Shown: in pieces, positions 39,275-51,131 of the stretch | Layout of the letters: the number at the start of each line of letters is the position of its first letter | Position numbering within the stretch: position 1 is the stretch's first letter | Assembly: GCA_028023455.1 (NCBI GenBank) | Contig: JAQFVV010006312.1 | Location: 3,395,835-3,459,834, forward strand | Length of the DNA: 64,000 nt | Origin: Epiperipatus broadwayi | Taxonomy: Eukaryota; Onychophora; Udeonychophora; Euonychophora; Peripatidae | Direction: 5' to 3' | The notes under the pieces: generated by a model | What the model was told of the DNA's origin: nothing | Databases searched by the model: none | Seen by the model: only the letters and a program-made list of their open reading frames with translations | Translations under genes and position numbers: made by a program

Positions 39275-40442
39275 GAAATACTGAATAGATTTTAATTTTT
39301 GTATTTAAATTTATCATTTTTGATTTTGGTCTTCATATCTTTATTAATATTTCATTATTATAATAATTCAAATATTGACAATAAACAATCAATCATACAA
39401 CATTATTCGATAGATTTAACCATTTTAAAATTATAATGTCTTTTAAAAATAAATATATATATATATATATACATAATATGAGCCAAAAAGCATGTTCCCA
39501 TTCTGAAGTATATTGTATTAGTTTTTTAGTAAATCTTGTTTTCTTAGTAAAGCAACATTTTACATGTCTATAATTTGTTTAAAACGGCTTAGTTTTATAT
39601 TATTCCACGTTTTTAATTAGTCATATAATTACTTGAAATTAATCTATTATTTCAAATATAAATTATCCAGAGGCAAAACTCTCCATACTGCAGTAATGTT
39701 TAGTGGTTTAATATAAATTATAAAAATACTTTATTTAATTAAAACAACAAAACAAAAAAATATATATCTTTTAACTTTACAGGAAACTTAGCAAATATTT
39801 TAAAACATTTTAACTAGAATAAATTTTTTCTACACTTGAGAATATCAAAAAAAAAAAAAAAAAAGTTTAAATGATTTAAGTAAAATGTTATGACACCAAT
39901 AGGATGAATTCGTTTTTTAGAAAAATAATTTTTAAATAATTCAAAAAATCTCATTAAGCTGTAATAAATAATAATAATAATAATAATTAAATAAGTTTTA
40001 GTTTCAAAAATAAAATATATTTAAAGATAAAAATATGTTCTATACATATGACGCTTTTTACGTTGCTCATCATAAAATAAACTGACAATTTTTAAACCTC
40101 TGATTCAAAAGCTTACAATTAATCTAATTTAATAAAACGGTCTTACAGTCAATTGAGACGTAACGTGTTGATTAGATGTTTGATCGATAGGATTTATTTT
40201 AAAATTGTGCGCCATATAAATTCACACTGCTAGTATATACATATGTGTACACAAAATCTTTGATCCTTATTATACATACAATAGTCCATTAAAAATTTAT
40301 TTATATGTAATAATAAGATAAAAAATAAAGCATAATTATCCACAAATTTTAAGAAATATAACAATATTATTTAAAATATGTAAATGATATATATATAAGA
40401 TATTACATTCTTTTCATTAGTAAAATAAAAGTTTGTTATTAC
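39275..40442. other. Intron downstream of the DMBX exon, no gene
   Basis: AT-rich, with a short AT tract (39,453-39,471), an A run (39,847-39,864) and a short TAA run (39,966-39,987). CpGs become more frequent at 40.05-40.2 kb as the exon is approached. No next exon (VWFKNRR block) was found here or further down. Confidence 0.5.
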
Positions 40443-40606
40443 CTGGATCCGTGCTTCCGGCAAATTAGTGCACATGCTTAGTCGTTCTCTCATCACTACA
40501 TCTGGGTATTGAGTTTTGGCAAAAGTCTTCTCCAGGGCTGCTAATTGCTGATTGGTAAAAGCAGTGCGACTCCTACGTTGTTTGCGGTGCGCCCCATAGC
40601 GGGCCT
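40443..40606 (-). CDS. Dmbx: DMBX-type homeobox exon (homeodomain residues 1-46)
   Basis: Internal exon of a paired-class homeobox transcription factor of the DMBX (diencephalon/mesencephalon homeobox) family, a nuclear DNA-binding protein linked in vertebrates to brain patterning. The 164-bp exon reads 54 full codons. It starts with [18 protein letters not shown] (the Glu codon is completed from the previous exon), continues [19 protein letters not shown] and ends [10 protein letters not shown]. The ARYG lead-in, [12 protein letters not shown] and [19 protein letters not shown] are distinctive for DMBX. Core residues L16, F20 and L40 are present. A minus-strand acceptor ATTTTAG precedes it and donor CAG/GTAATA follows, with the intron at homeodomain codons 46/47 as in most PRD-class genes. 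Helix 3 with W48 and residue 50 is on a later, unseen exon. The exon is intact, G+C-richer than its surroundings and contains several CpGs. Confidence 0.96.
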
Positions 40607-42430
40607 CTAAAATAATTTCTATGATTAAAAGTAGTGCAGATTACTGCTAATATATTAGAAAATATCTATATGCATACATTTAATATAATTATATATATAA
40701 TTGTAGTGTTAGTTACTCAAGAATCACTGACATTTTAACATTAAAGTTACAGATTGAACTCAACATTTCCAATCACTTGAGAAGATACATTAGCTTTTAA
40801 ATTAGTCACTCTTATCAAACTTCCTCAGAGCTTTTTTCTTTTCTCTCTCTCTCCCTATATATATATTGACTGGTTTTAATGATATATATCAAATATCAAA
40901 ACTACATTAGTGACCATTATTTGATCAAATTACACCTATTTTACAAATGAATGAAAATTCTCTGCCAATGGTTTCTCTTGAGAAATCTGCCTTAGCAATA
41001 AAACTTTTGATAGTAAATAATTTTAATGGAAATTCTAGAAGAATTTTTAAGACAAATTTCGGTTATGGTATAACCAGGTAAATTGCCAATTCAAAAGTAA
41101 CATTGCAAACTAAAATCATGCTGCCTAGTTACTAGCACTGTATAACTTATTTTTAAACCAGAAGTTGAACATCTTTTAGTTTATTTTCTAGTTCCCCGTT
41201 ACAAGAATAATTATTTTCTTCATGACGATAAAATATTAATTCACGAATTTCTACAAATTTAAGTATATTAATTAAAACCATATGACTTCCATTCATATTT
41301 TATTAGAAAAAAGAACGATATTGTCATTGATATTGGGATTGTCTAAGTGTTGACTTGTTTTTAATTATCAATATATTTATATAGCTTTGTATAGCTAAAA
41401 GTTACAAATTAAAATGGAAAAAAATATAAGTATATTAAATATTTTATATATATAATCACCATTTTTTTTATTTAATTCTATTATAACTTAATAATACATA
41501 TAGTTTATTAAAAAAAAAAAACTTTTCCTAGAAATTACAACTAATAATTATCAATGACTTAAATATATATTTATAAAATTTACAAAAGATGAAATATTTA
41601 CTAATTGCTAAATTATTGCCTTTACTTAAAAGAATTATGCTATTGAAATAACATTCAACAAATAGATAATTAGCATATAATAATACAAAATCATGTTATA
41701 GCTAATATATTTTGTGAAACCATCATACTAACAGACATATCATGGAGTCCTAACTATTTAAGTTGATGTTCTATGATAGGAATAACTAATCTTCTGTATC
41801 TCATTATTATGATTCTGAGGCATTGTGACGTTGTAAAGGTGCTTGTAAGAATCATTAAATAAAATAATAATAAAATGCAGAAATTAAGATAACTATGAAA
41901 ATGTGCATTTGATATATTGAAAGAAAGTAGGCTTCAATTATTCTGCTATAAAATAGCAATAGAAGTCACGTTCAGAAAAAATTGTACTTTTTTATACTAT
42001 TACTATTAAAGTATTAACTACATTCAAATAATATATACTAGAATTTGTTAACCCTTAAAATTAAAGACAATCTATGCTATGATATGTGATTCATATCAAT
42101 TATGTGTTATATAATTTTATGTTAACTTGACATGTCTATGTATGTTTCTGTCTGTATATTCACATTTCCTGTGTATGTTTTTGTCTTTATATCCATATTT
42201 TTGAATTTTTTTCAGGCTGATATTTTTTTTAGTTTTAAGATTTTTGTTTTTAATGAAAAAAGTTTGATAAGATAAAGGATTTAATAAATGAAAGTTTTTT
42301 TTGTTCAGGATTTTCCTCTATGTTGTTGTCTTAATTGGTCTTTTTCACATCTTATCCTTAAATCATAATTTTTGTTATATATTTTTTTAGTTTCTAACTA
42401 AAACATAAAAAATAAAATAATATATAATGA
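40607..42430. other. Intron upstream of the DMBX exon
   Basis: No coding block was recognised apart from the 134-bp direct repeat at 41.2 kb. A CT-rich run with a short AT tract lies at about 40,838-40,866. Confidence 0.5.
41192..41326. repeat. 134-bp direct repeat, copy 2
   Basis: Partner of 36,086-36,219, located about 590 bp from the DMBX exon. This copy retains CpGs that the other has lost, which suggests it is the older or better-preserved version. It has no coding capacity. Confidence 0.85.
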
Positions 42431-42434
42431 AAGG

Positions 42435-42860
42435 TTTTTTTTTTTTAAAAAAAAAAAATAATGCTTTTATGTAAACAGTATTAGCAGACTAAAAAGTAAA
42501 AAAAAAAAAGAAGAAGAAGAAGCTCTGCTAATTTTCCATTTTTGTAAAATATCAGAAATCTTAAAATCTAGACTTATTATAAAACAATTGGAAATTGCAG
42601 GAATATTATCATTTCATAAAATCATTTGAGACCTTGTTGATTTTTATGACTTATTTGAGCCTCAAATTTCTTTCTGAAATGACAATATCCTTGCAATTTC
42701 CAAATTGTTAACAAGTTTAGATTTTTAAAATCCCTGATATTTTTCAAGAATGGCAGATTAAATGAGGTTCAGTTTTTTTATACTTTTTAATCAGATTATT
42801 TTGTTATTTTTTTGGATTGTATTGTTTGCATAAAAGCATTTTTTTAAAAAACAAACGTTT
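42435..42860. mobile_element. Fold-back element, ~200-bp inverted arms
   Basis: The left arm (about 42,455-42,645) and the right arm (about 42,650-42,855) are inverted copies with almost no spacer. Matched blocks include atgcttttatgtaaacagta with its complement near 42,835, and gaaattgcaggaatattatc pairing with gacaatatccttgcaatttc. The arms are diverged (roughly 80 percent by eye) and flanked by a T12/A12 run. It resembles a MITE or foldback transposon; it has no ORF. Confidence 0.75.
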
Positions 42861-45800
42861 TTAATATTTTATTTTTATGTGAATACAATGATTATAGATG
42901 CCTAGATAAAATCATAACATTTCACAGGTTGCAACATGCTATTTTGTTACTATATGGTTTTGATGCTGTATAACATATTAACATATTCTAAACTGTGATG
43001 CATTTTTCTGTGGCCTGTGGCTCTACAATTCGGAATAAAAAAACAAGCTAAACTTTAAATGGTATATTTCTGACTGCTTTAATATCTTTTCAAGTTTTGT
43101 CTGCTTTTGAAATCATATTGATAATATCACATAACTGTTCTGATTTTATATTTATATCTGTCTATATATGTATATATAAATTTTATATTAAATGTGTGTG
43201 TAATTGCATATACAAAAATGCATATATTTATCAGTAAAATAATTCTGAAATATTAAAAATAATACAAATTTTATTTTTTGTTAAAAAAGAAAAATTTGTA
43301 TATAAATTCTCTTATTTTATGTATAAGCTTATTTTAAACATTTAACTTCAAAATAAAATTTTAATCTGCTGTAATATCAAAATCTAAAAATTAAGCATTG
43401 TTCAGATAAAACATGTAAAGGAATTAATTAGTGTGAATATAAAAATGGTCTATTTTACATGATTAAAAAGCTGACTTATTAATTAATTAATAATTTGGCT
43501 ATTTTATGATGTTAATCTTGAAAATTCTAGAAAAAGGTGTGTCAGTGAACAATCTACAAAATGTACAATTTACAAAATGTATATAAAATCTTCCCAAAAT
43601 CTAATGTTAAATTCATTCATTGACTTTAGTTATTAGATTCTATTAGATTTATTGATTGACTCATTCATCAGATTTTTCCAACTCTAGTAATCAAGATTGC
43701 ATTCCAGGTGTTGGGGTTCTTCTTTCTGTATGACAAGCCACTCATCTTACTAACTCTTTCACAAAAACTATTGATACTCACCAACAGTTTGCGACTAGTG
43801 ATCTGCAGTTATAAAATGAACAAACCAATTATTTTTACTGTTTTCCTGAATATGAGCAACTAGGTACTTACCAAAGGTAAACATCATGCACTAGGCCTAT
43901 TTCCAACCTCAAACATGTCTTAAATTTACAAATCTGTACAAATCTGAACTCCTGAGAAGCCATCATACATGAAAGCTTTTCAAATAATCAATGAAGTAAA
44001 TTACAACTACAAAATAAAAAAAAGTAGCTACTTTTACAATGAATTTTCAGAAAACAAGAATGACACACTTAAGGTCTTTTAGCCGTGATATAAATTTTTG
44101 TATATCTTGAATAAGCTAGGTGTTGTTATAATTGTTTTTCCTACATATATGCACATTTATTTTAATAGTAATATTAACTTAAAATATATTTTTTGTCTTT
44201 ATTTTTATGGATACACTATGTTATAATGTTAATAAGTTATTTATAAATGTTTCACAGTTTCTTTTAGAGTACAAATTAAAGTTAGAATTTATTATGTTTA
44301 AAATTTTAACTATTGAAGAAATTATCTTCTCTTTTGTTGAAAGTTTTGACAATTTCAAAGAAGTCTTAATTATTATCAGAAAGTTAGTCGATTCTCTTTA
44401 CCTCTCTCTTTGAATATTTGAAATCTAAATATTTGTTTTAAAGAAATCAAGTCTGAAGTTTAATCAATCAGTAAACTTATTTAAATAAGATTATTACTAA
44501 AGTTTAAAATGAATTTTTCTTTCTTTTAAATAGTGTTAAACAATTTGTTTTATATATGTGTGATTTGATTTTAGATTTGCTAAGATAGTTGGACACTTTT
44601 GTATTTATTTATCATATTAACAACTAAAAGTATTTGTCTACTTATGTGTGGGTGCCTAAAATAACTCCATATGAAGACCACTGATAATTTATACAATTTT
44701 TTTTTCATTTCATTAGTGTTATCTAAATATCTACCTGGTTGATATTATTATTATATTTCCTCTGGTTACCCAAATTGTCTACTGCCTTAATGACAGACTA
44801 TTTATTCTTGAGTGGCCTAGCTTTGTCATAGCTAGCATGCCTGCTTTGTTTGATATTATCACTGTATTTTGGTGACGTCTCAGGAGTTTCTGACCATGAT
44901 ATTTTGGTTAAGTTCATATTCTTTTAAACTGGGTTACCAACAGCTGAGTTTCTGACGTTGTTATTTATGCATGGACCAGCACTGAATGAGCTTCTCTTAC
45001 CTCTTTCATATTTAATAGCCCTCATTATTTTTTCATATAAATATTGTCACACACATGAGGCTTTATTATCAGTGTATATATGCATAAGTATTAGATAAGA
45101 TAAATTAAATAGTTTTCTTACTTATGTTTTTGTAAAATTCATTCACACATAGATCATATCCGATTTCCTAAAACCTCAAAGTACTTTATTAAGACATTCA
45201 TAGATGAAGTACTTAATTAAATTTGTGTTAGTTTTCTTCTTTTTTTTTTAATCTTAATAAACTTTGGTATTATTAATTTTAATTTGTTTGACGTTTGCTT
45301 ATTGTTTTTGTCTATCAGGTGTCATGAGTCTCATACTCTGAATTAAACTAGTGTCAGAGGCAAGTAATTTATTTTGTTAGGTCTGCTCATTATCATTAAT
45401 GAATATTCAGTTACTTCAAATAACTGTTCTAATCTCATTAAGCAGCCTAGTGGCAACCTCAAATGACATGTTCTTAACTAATGTACAGTGTCCAATGCAA
45501 TATGTTTGATTTTCTTACCACAATAGATTGAATTAATGAGATAACACAGTATTTCAGTCAAAATATAACATTTGATCACTATTGCTTTTTATCCATTTAA
45601 CATAAATTATTTAAGCATCCTGAATTTAAAATTTGAACATAAAATTTAATGATCTATGACATTAAGATTCATGATTAAACTAGTTGTAAGTTTTGTAATC
45701 ATGCTTCTCTGATATACAGCAAATTTTCAAGAATGCTGGTAAAAAATTCATCTAAGGATATTTATTTTATGGATATGTTTCAACCTTATTAAAAGTTTTA

Positions 45801-46650
45801 CTGTATTTTTTTTTATTTAACGTCAACTTCTGAAAGATTACTTTAATAAATTTTATAATTCTAATCTCTTACTTATTAATGTCTGAAAACAGAAAACATT
45901 TTATGAGACCTTTCCTACTTTTTATCTGATGATTTTTATATTGTTATATTACCTTTTTTAATTAGGTTAATTAATTTACGGTAAATATTTTATGTTATTC
46001 TATACAGAATTTATTCGTTGCTCGGTGTAATATATTAGCAATTTTAAATGCTGTTTTTATTGAAGTTGTTAATACATTTCATAAGAATTTTTAAAGCCAA
46101 ATTCTTATAGCAGTTTTCATCTAAATCTTTGAACGCTTTTAAATCAGTATTTAATTAAGGCAACTGCAATAAAATGATTTTTTTTTAATTATACATAAAC
46201 GATTAAAACATTCTTCTTAAATTACTTTGTATACATTGTTATCATTGCAAATGTTATTACTAAATGTAAATGAAAATCGATGGCCTGTTTACCAATGCAC
46301 GCAGTCACTGTGATGATTTATTGGCTTTTTAAATCTGAGTTGAAGATCAAAAATATACCATCGTATTTTTTCTATGTTGTCTGATAATTCTTAAGGCAGA
46401 ATGAATGTGTGTGTGTGTGTGTGTATGAATGTGTTTTTAAATAGATATTTATAATCATGACCGACAAAACTAAAATTTGTTCTATTAAATTGCTAGCCAA
46501 GGCAGTAGTTGGCAGCCAAACACAGAGGATAAGCATTCTCTGATTGTAAATCCAGACTGCAATTTGATGTTACTTAGACATGGTATAATTTCAGCCCACT
46601 TTCAAGTGAAGAAAAAATTTTATGAATTGGAAGAATTATACATAGGGAAT
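42860..46650. other. 3.8 kb AT-rich, no gene recognised
   Basis: Contains a TG tract at 46,407-46,424. The 44.7-45.4 kb part is relatively G+C-rich but gives no convincing protein on either strand. Confidence 0.4.
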
Positions 46651-49310
46651 TGTTGAACAATATGCAGTAAGAAGAAAAGGTGAAAAGACAATTGATTTCA
46701 GATGTTGATATAAATATTGAAAGCACAAGATGAGAATGATTATAAATAAAAAGTGAAATAGCAATTTTGTGGAGATTGGTCTGCTTCAGACAAAGTGAGA
46801 TGATTAATTATTCAAATCTGTAAAATATACAAAATGCAGATAACTCAAATTTATGCACCAACAAGTTGTCATTTTAATGATGAAAAAGTTCTTTTTAATG
46901 AATGTAGGAAGTGCTTTTGATAAGATCAAACAACACTTTAAAATTGTCATGGAAGTGGCTATAATTGATAAATTATTGAAGGTGAAAGTGTTGTGAGTAA
47001 ATTTTATTATGAAGTTAAATTTGGGAGAGGACATGAACTAGTGGAGTTAGCAGAAAAAGGAAAACTATATTAATGAATTCTTTCTTAAAGAAAAATGTTA
47101 CATGAAATGTACATAAAAGAATCCAAATGAAGGTTCAGATTAATTGGGTTATACTTTGATTAATAGAAAATATATATTTCAAGATGGTAGTGACCTTAAT
47201 AGATTCAACACAGAAAGTGATAGATTAGTCAGATGTAAGATACTATTCATGCAGAACTAAAGAGACAAAAATTGTTAAGAAAAATAGTATTCACAGTTGC
47301 TATTGCTGACATTTACAAACATTTCAGTGAAATTAAATTAGAACTTGCAAATTATTTTAAAATTTTAACAGATTTTGACAATTTTTTTATATCTGAATGA
47401 AATCAATAAACAGATAACTGATACAATATTAAGACATGCAACAAAAATAACTGATACAAAAAAGCATCAATTGATCAGTAATTTTTCTTCAAAGACAAGA
47501 AAATGTATAAAGAAAAAGAAATTAAAAAATAGATTAATAAGATTCATTAAAAAGAATTGAATATTTGGGGTAATGTAAAATGATAAAAAATAATAATAAT
47601 CATAATATAATGAAACCTAATTGTGAATTATCAAGGAAAGCTATAAAAGAGAATAAAAGTTTCAAAAGTATAAAACAACATTTTTGTACTGATGACAAAC
47701 TTATTTCTGCAAAAAGAAAAAAAAAAACATGGAAGTATTACTAAAGTAAAAAGATCACAACATGAAATGTTTCTGTAAAAAAAAGTATAATAATAAAAAC
47801 AAAACAAAGTATTCTCTACAATTCTTCATCTTCTGATTTACACAGCATTTAAATGAGTCATACAGTTAAATCTATAAAGAAGGATAAAATTCCAGGTATG
47901 GATGGAATTGTAAACAATATCAGTCAGTACATAATAAAAGCGGGTAAAGAAATAAAAAAAATTGTTTGCCAAGTAATACACAATTAAGATGGGTGATAAA
48001 TAAAATACTCAAAATTATAGATCTATCAGTTTTATACAAATTTTTTTATCAAGATAATTACAATTTATCTATATGCAACTTTAGATTTCAACTAACCAAG
48101 AAAAAAAAACTAGTTATGTTAAAAATGGTTTTCCCACAAAGGATCGTGTCCAAATATTGAGAGAAGTTATAGAAAAGACTGACCAATATGGATTACCATT
48201 ATGTTTTAAAGTAGTTTGATAAGACATTTCTATAATAATTAAACATTGGATTATCAAGATAGAGATTTAGGATATTGATAAATTCTAAAGAATATTTATC
48301 AAAATGCAATAATAATAATTAAACTGCATGGTAATATTAAAAAAATTAAAATTGAAAAGGATGTTTACCTATCTCCAAAACTTTTTATTGCAGTTTTACA
48401 AGAAGTATTTTCTGGATTAAAATAAGAAGATAAAAAGTAAAGTAAATAAGAGATTATTAAAATAATCCATATATTGCAAATATTGTGGTTGTTTTTTGAA
48501 AATAATATTTCAGAGCTTTAAAAAATATTGCAAAAGTAAAGTAGGATTAAAAATAAATGCTAAAAATTCTAAAATAATGTTCAATTTTTTTTTTCATATG
48601 TCAAATGCATTGCCAAGCGAATCCAGGCCAGCTGCTTGGAAGACAGCTATCCTAACCACTAGGCCTCCAACATTTGACATGTTCGATTAATTTTCTCAGA
48701 AAAAAAAGTTAAGGTTAATAATGATGACTTAAAAGACGTTAACAACTACAAATATTTTATCATATTTATATTATAGATGGAAACACAATCATAGAATTAA
48801 ATTTGGATGGAGTGATGTTGATAGTTATTATATTAAAGAAAATATTTCTATATATTTGAAAATAAAGTTTTTTAAAAAAATGTGTTTTACCTATTCTTAC
48901 TTATAATAAATATAAGAACATGGACACTTAACAGGAGAGCAGCATAAAGACTTCAGATAACTTAATGAAGTATAGAGAGATTTTTGTTAGAACTAACACA
49001 AAAAAATTGAAAAAGGAAAAACATGAGTGTGAGAACAAATAAATATCACTGACATTATTGCAAAAATTAACAAGCTTAATTCTATAAGGGTGGTAAAAAA
49101 TGAAACAAATTAGTCTTAACTGGATTCCAATTGATTATAAAAGATGTAGAAAAATACTATATATAAAATAGATCTTCATGGAATAAATAGTTTGCTGGTG
49201 TGATGTGGAAGAGAAAGGCTAGAGGTCAGACACTGTATTAAATTTAAATACTTTCATTTTGAAGTGGATCACTAATGGTTGATAATGATGATGATAGTTG
49301 TGAGGTGCTG
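46650..49310 (+). pseudogene. Decayed RTE-type LINE ORF2
   Basis: Nearly full-length APE-RT polyprotein remnant with stops and frameshifts throughout. Recognisable blocks in order: MQITQIYAPTS (APE QVYAPTS block, 46,835), GESVVSKF, EFFLKEKCYMK, YTLINRKYIFQDGSDLNRFN and RLVRCKI (end of APE), then AIKENKSFKSIKQHF, KIPGMDGI (RT entry), SVLYKIF, VFPQRIVSKY, VYLSPKLFIAVLQEVFSGLK, and KVGLKINAKNSKIMFN. Next come YLKIKFFKKMCF and EHGHLTGEQHKDFR (the AETWTLT block), and finally AGVMWKRKAR before a GATGATGATGATAG tail near 49,300. The YADD box is degraded to something like ANIVVV. This is the same type as the fresh fragment at 23.4 kb. A SINE is inserted at 48.58-48.69 kb. Confidence 0.9.
48577..48688 (-). 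mobile_element. Short tRNA-derived SINE, copy 2
   Basis: Inserted into the RTE LINE between duplications ATGTTCAATT (48,577-48,586) and ATGTTCGATT (48,679-48,688), one mismatch. The minus strand carries GGCCTAGTGGTTAGG, anticodon-arm block CTGTCTTCCAAGCAG, a B-box-like GGATTCGCTTGGC, then GCATTTGACATATG and a short A tail. Head and tail match copy 1 at 18.3 kb. Confidence 0.85.
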
Positions 49311-49319
49311 TCTATTTTC

Positions 49320-50058
49320 AAATCAACTGATTCTATATCTATTGACAATATCTTGTTAAATATGAGATAATTCTTCCAATTCATATACATTTAATTTCTG
49401 GATCTATAATTATAAATATCTAAATAAAAGATCATCATAACATCATAAGTGAATGGCATGAAGATTTTTAATACCTTATGCCTTTCATCTAAGATTGTTT
49501 TCTCTGATAACACTACAGCTACAGAATAAGAAGAAAATGTTATTTTTGTTGATCACAATAGGTAATATATAAAATTTATTATTCATAGTTGCCTGTTTAT
49601 ATTATTCATCTGCGAAGATGGTAGTATTATGATGTTTTTAATCTTAGAGCTAAATGCAATTTAATTTCACCATGCTGTCTGATGATGATATTAATGAGCC
49701 TCCTGTCCATGTTCATTTACTGTATGAATAATCACATAATTATAACAGCTGCAACAACTAGAACTTATAGACTAGAAACTATACATTTGCCCTGTTTGGC
49801 AATTTTAAGATGTCAAAGATGAATTAAAGGCTTCTTTTCCAGTTAATTAATATTAAACTTCATTAATATATGGAAGAAAATTCACAATGTTTTTTTTTTA
49901 CATTTTTATTTTTGCCTTAATATATATATATATTTTATTTTATTGTTTTTTTTTTTTATATATTAAAGTTAATGGATTTGCTTAATTGTAAAGCACACTC
50001 TTTTTTTATTTAAAAAAAAAAACAGTCTAGGAAGTTACAAATCATTTCATTTTGTGTC
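49320..50058. other. 0.7 kb AT-rich, no gene recognised
   Basis: Short AT and T runs near 49,920-49,960; nothing else seen. Confidence 0.4.
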
Positions 50059-51131
50059 TTTTAGTGCAGAGGTCGGCAATCTTTTAGATATTGCAGACCA
50101 CTAACATAATTTTTAAAAATACGAATTAATACGAGCATTGAGTATAATATACATATTTATTTATAATTTTAACACAAAAATAATAATAAATAATAGTAAT
50201 ATATATTAAAAATTAGTGCGACATTTGCTGCTCTTGGTTTAAAATTATTTTACTAATCCTTGGCTCCAATGATATCACCGCAGCACGTAAAGGAGCTTCT
50301 ATTTCAAACCGAGAGCGATGTTTGTTTTTAATAGCTGTTACAGTTGAGAACATTTTTTTTTTTTTTCACACAAGTAAGTCTCTCTGAATGAAGTCAGATT
50401 TATTAAATATAAATATAAAAAAATACTTAAAGGTTTGTAATATTGAACAAAATACAAAATAAATTAAAATATTATATTAATATAATTTTTGTGTAAGTTT
50501 TTTTCTAATTACTTGTTTTCATTTTGAGTTATATGAAAGTAAAACTAAGTTCGTATTTATATGTTTTATAATTTGTTAAAGAATTATGTTTTAGTTTGTT
50601 TTTTGTTAATATAATGTTCATTTTATTTTATAAAAATAAATAAATGCATAAAGACGTGTTTGTTATGTTTTATATTTGCGATTTTCTTTATTCCTATGTA
50701 CAAAAATTATTTAAGGTTAATAATGGAAAGATTATTCTATTCTTTAATAATTTTTATAGATGTGTTTTCCTTCAAAATTCTTAATACAATTTTTGAATTT
50801 TAGGTCACCCAATTACCAAGGATGTGCAATTGTCCAATTTGATGCCTAGTCAATTGTACAAAATTCGGTATTCTTATTTTGTTTCTTTTCCTATGCTGCT
50901 GACTGTTTTTGAGATAGACGATTTTGCAAGTCACAGTAGTATTTTGTAACAAATCAAGTAGCAATATAATGTTCTTGTTCTATTTAACATATAATAATAA
51001 TACAGCTTAAACAAATTTTATTTTTTATTTAAAAATTTTACTAAATGAGATTTGCAGAAATTTTATTAAATAAGCTTTGCGGACCATTAAAATTACGTCA
51101 CAGATCCCCGTTGCCAACCGCTGTTTTAGAG
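50059..51131 (-). mobile_element. hAT transposon deletion derivative
   Basis: Terminal inverted repeats CAGAGGTCGGCAATC (50,067) and CAGCGGTTGGCAACG (minus strand from 51,123) bound a 1,057-bp element. The 8-bp duplications TTTTAGTG (50,059-50,066) and TTTTAGAG (51,124-51,131) differ by one base. CAGxGGTxGGCAAxC ends and 8-bp target duplications are diagnostic for hAT. Sub-terminal sequences also match each other (gcagacc and gcggacc). The interior retains only the last part of the transposase gene, so the element is non-autonomous. Confidence 0.9.
50213..50353 (-). pseudogene. hAT transposase C-terminus (ZBED/Buster-like)
   Basis: Forty-six codons on the minus strand end in SH-stop. FSTVTAIKNKHRSRFEIEA, PLRAAVISLEPRI and QEQQMSH fit the end of hAT transposases of the ZBED5/Buster type (FSTLTxIKxKxRNRL, then an acidic spacer, PRI and a C-terminal SH). 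This is the tail of the dimerisation region; the catalytic DDE part and BED finger are deleted. Reading direction places the transposase start toward 51.1 kb. Confidence 0.8.

Noticed and set aside
44700-45400. G+C-richer block considered as a coding exon or retroelement
   Set aside because: Translations of both strands gave no family motif and several stops.
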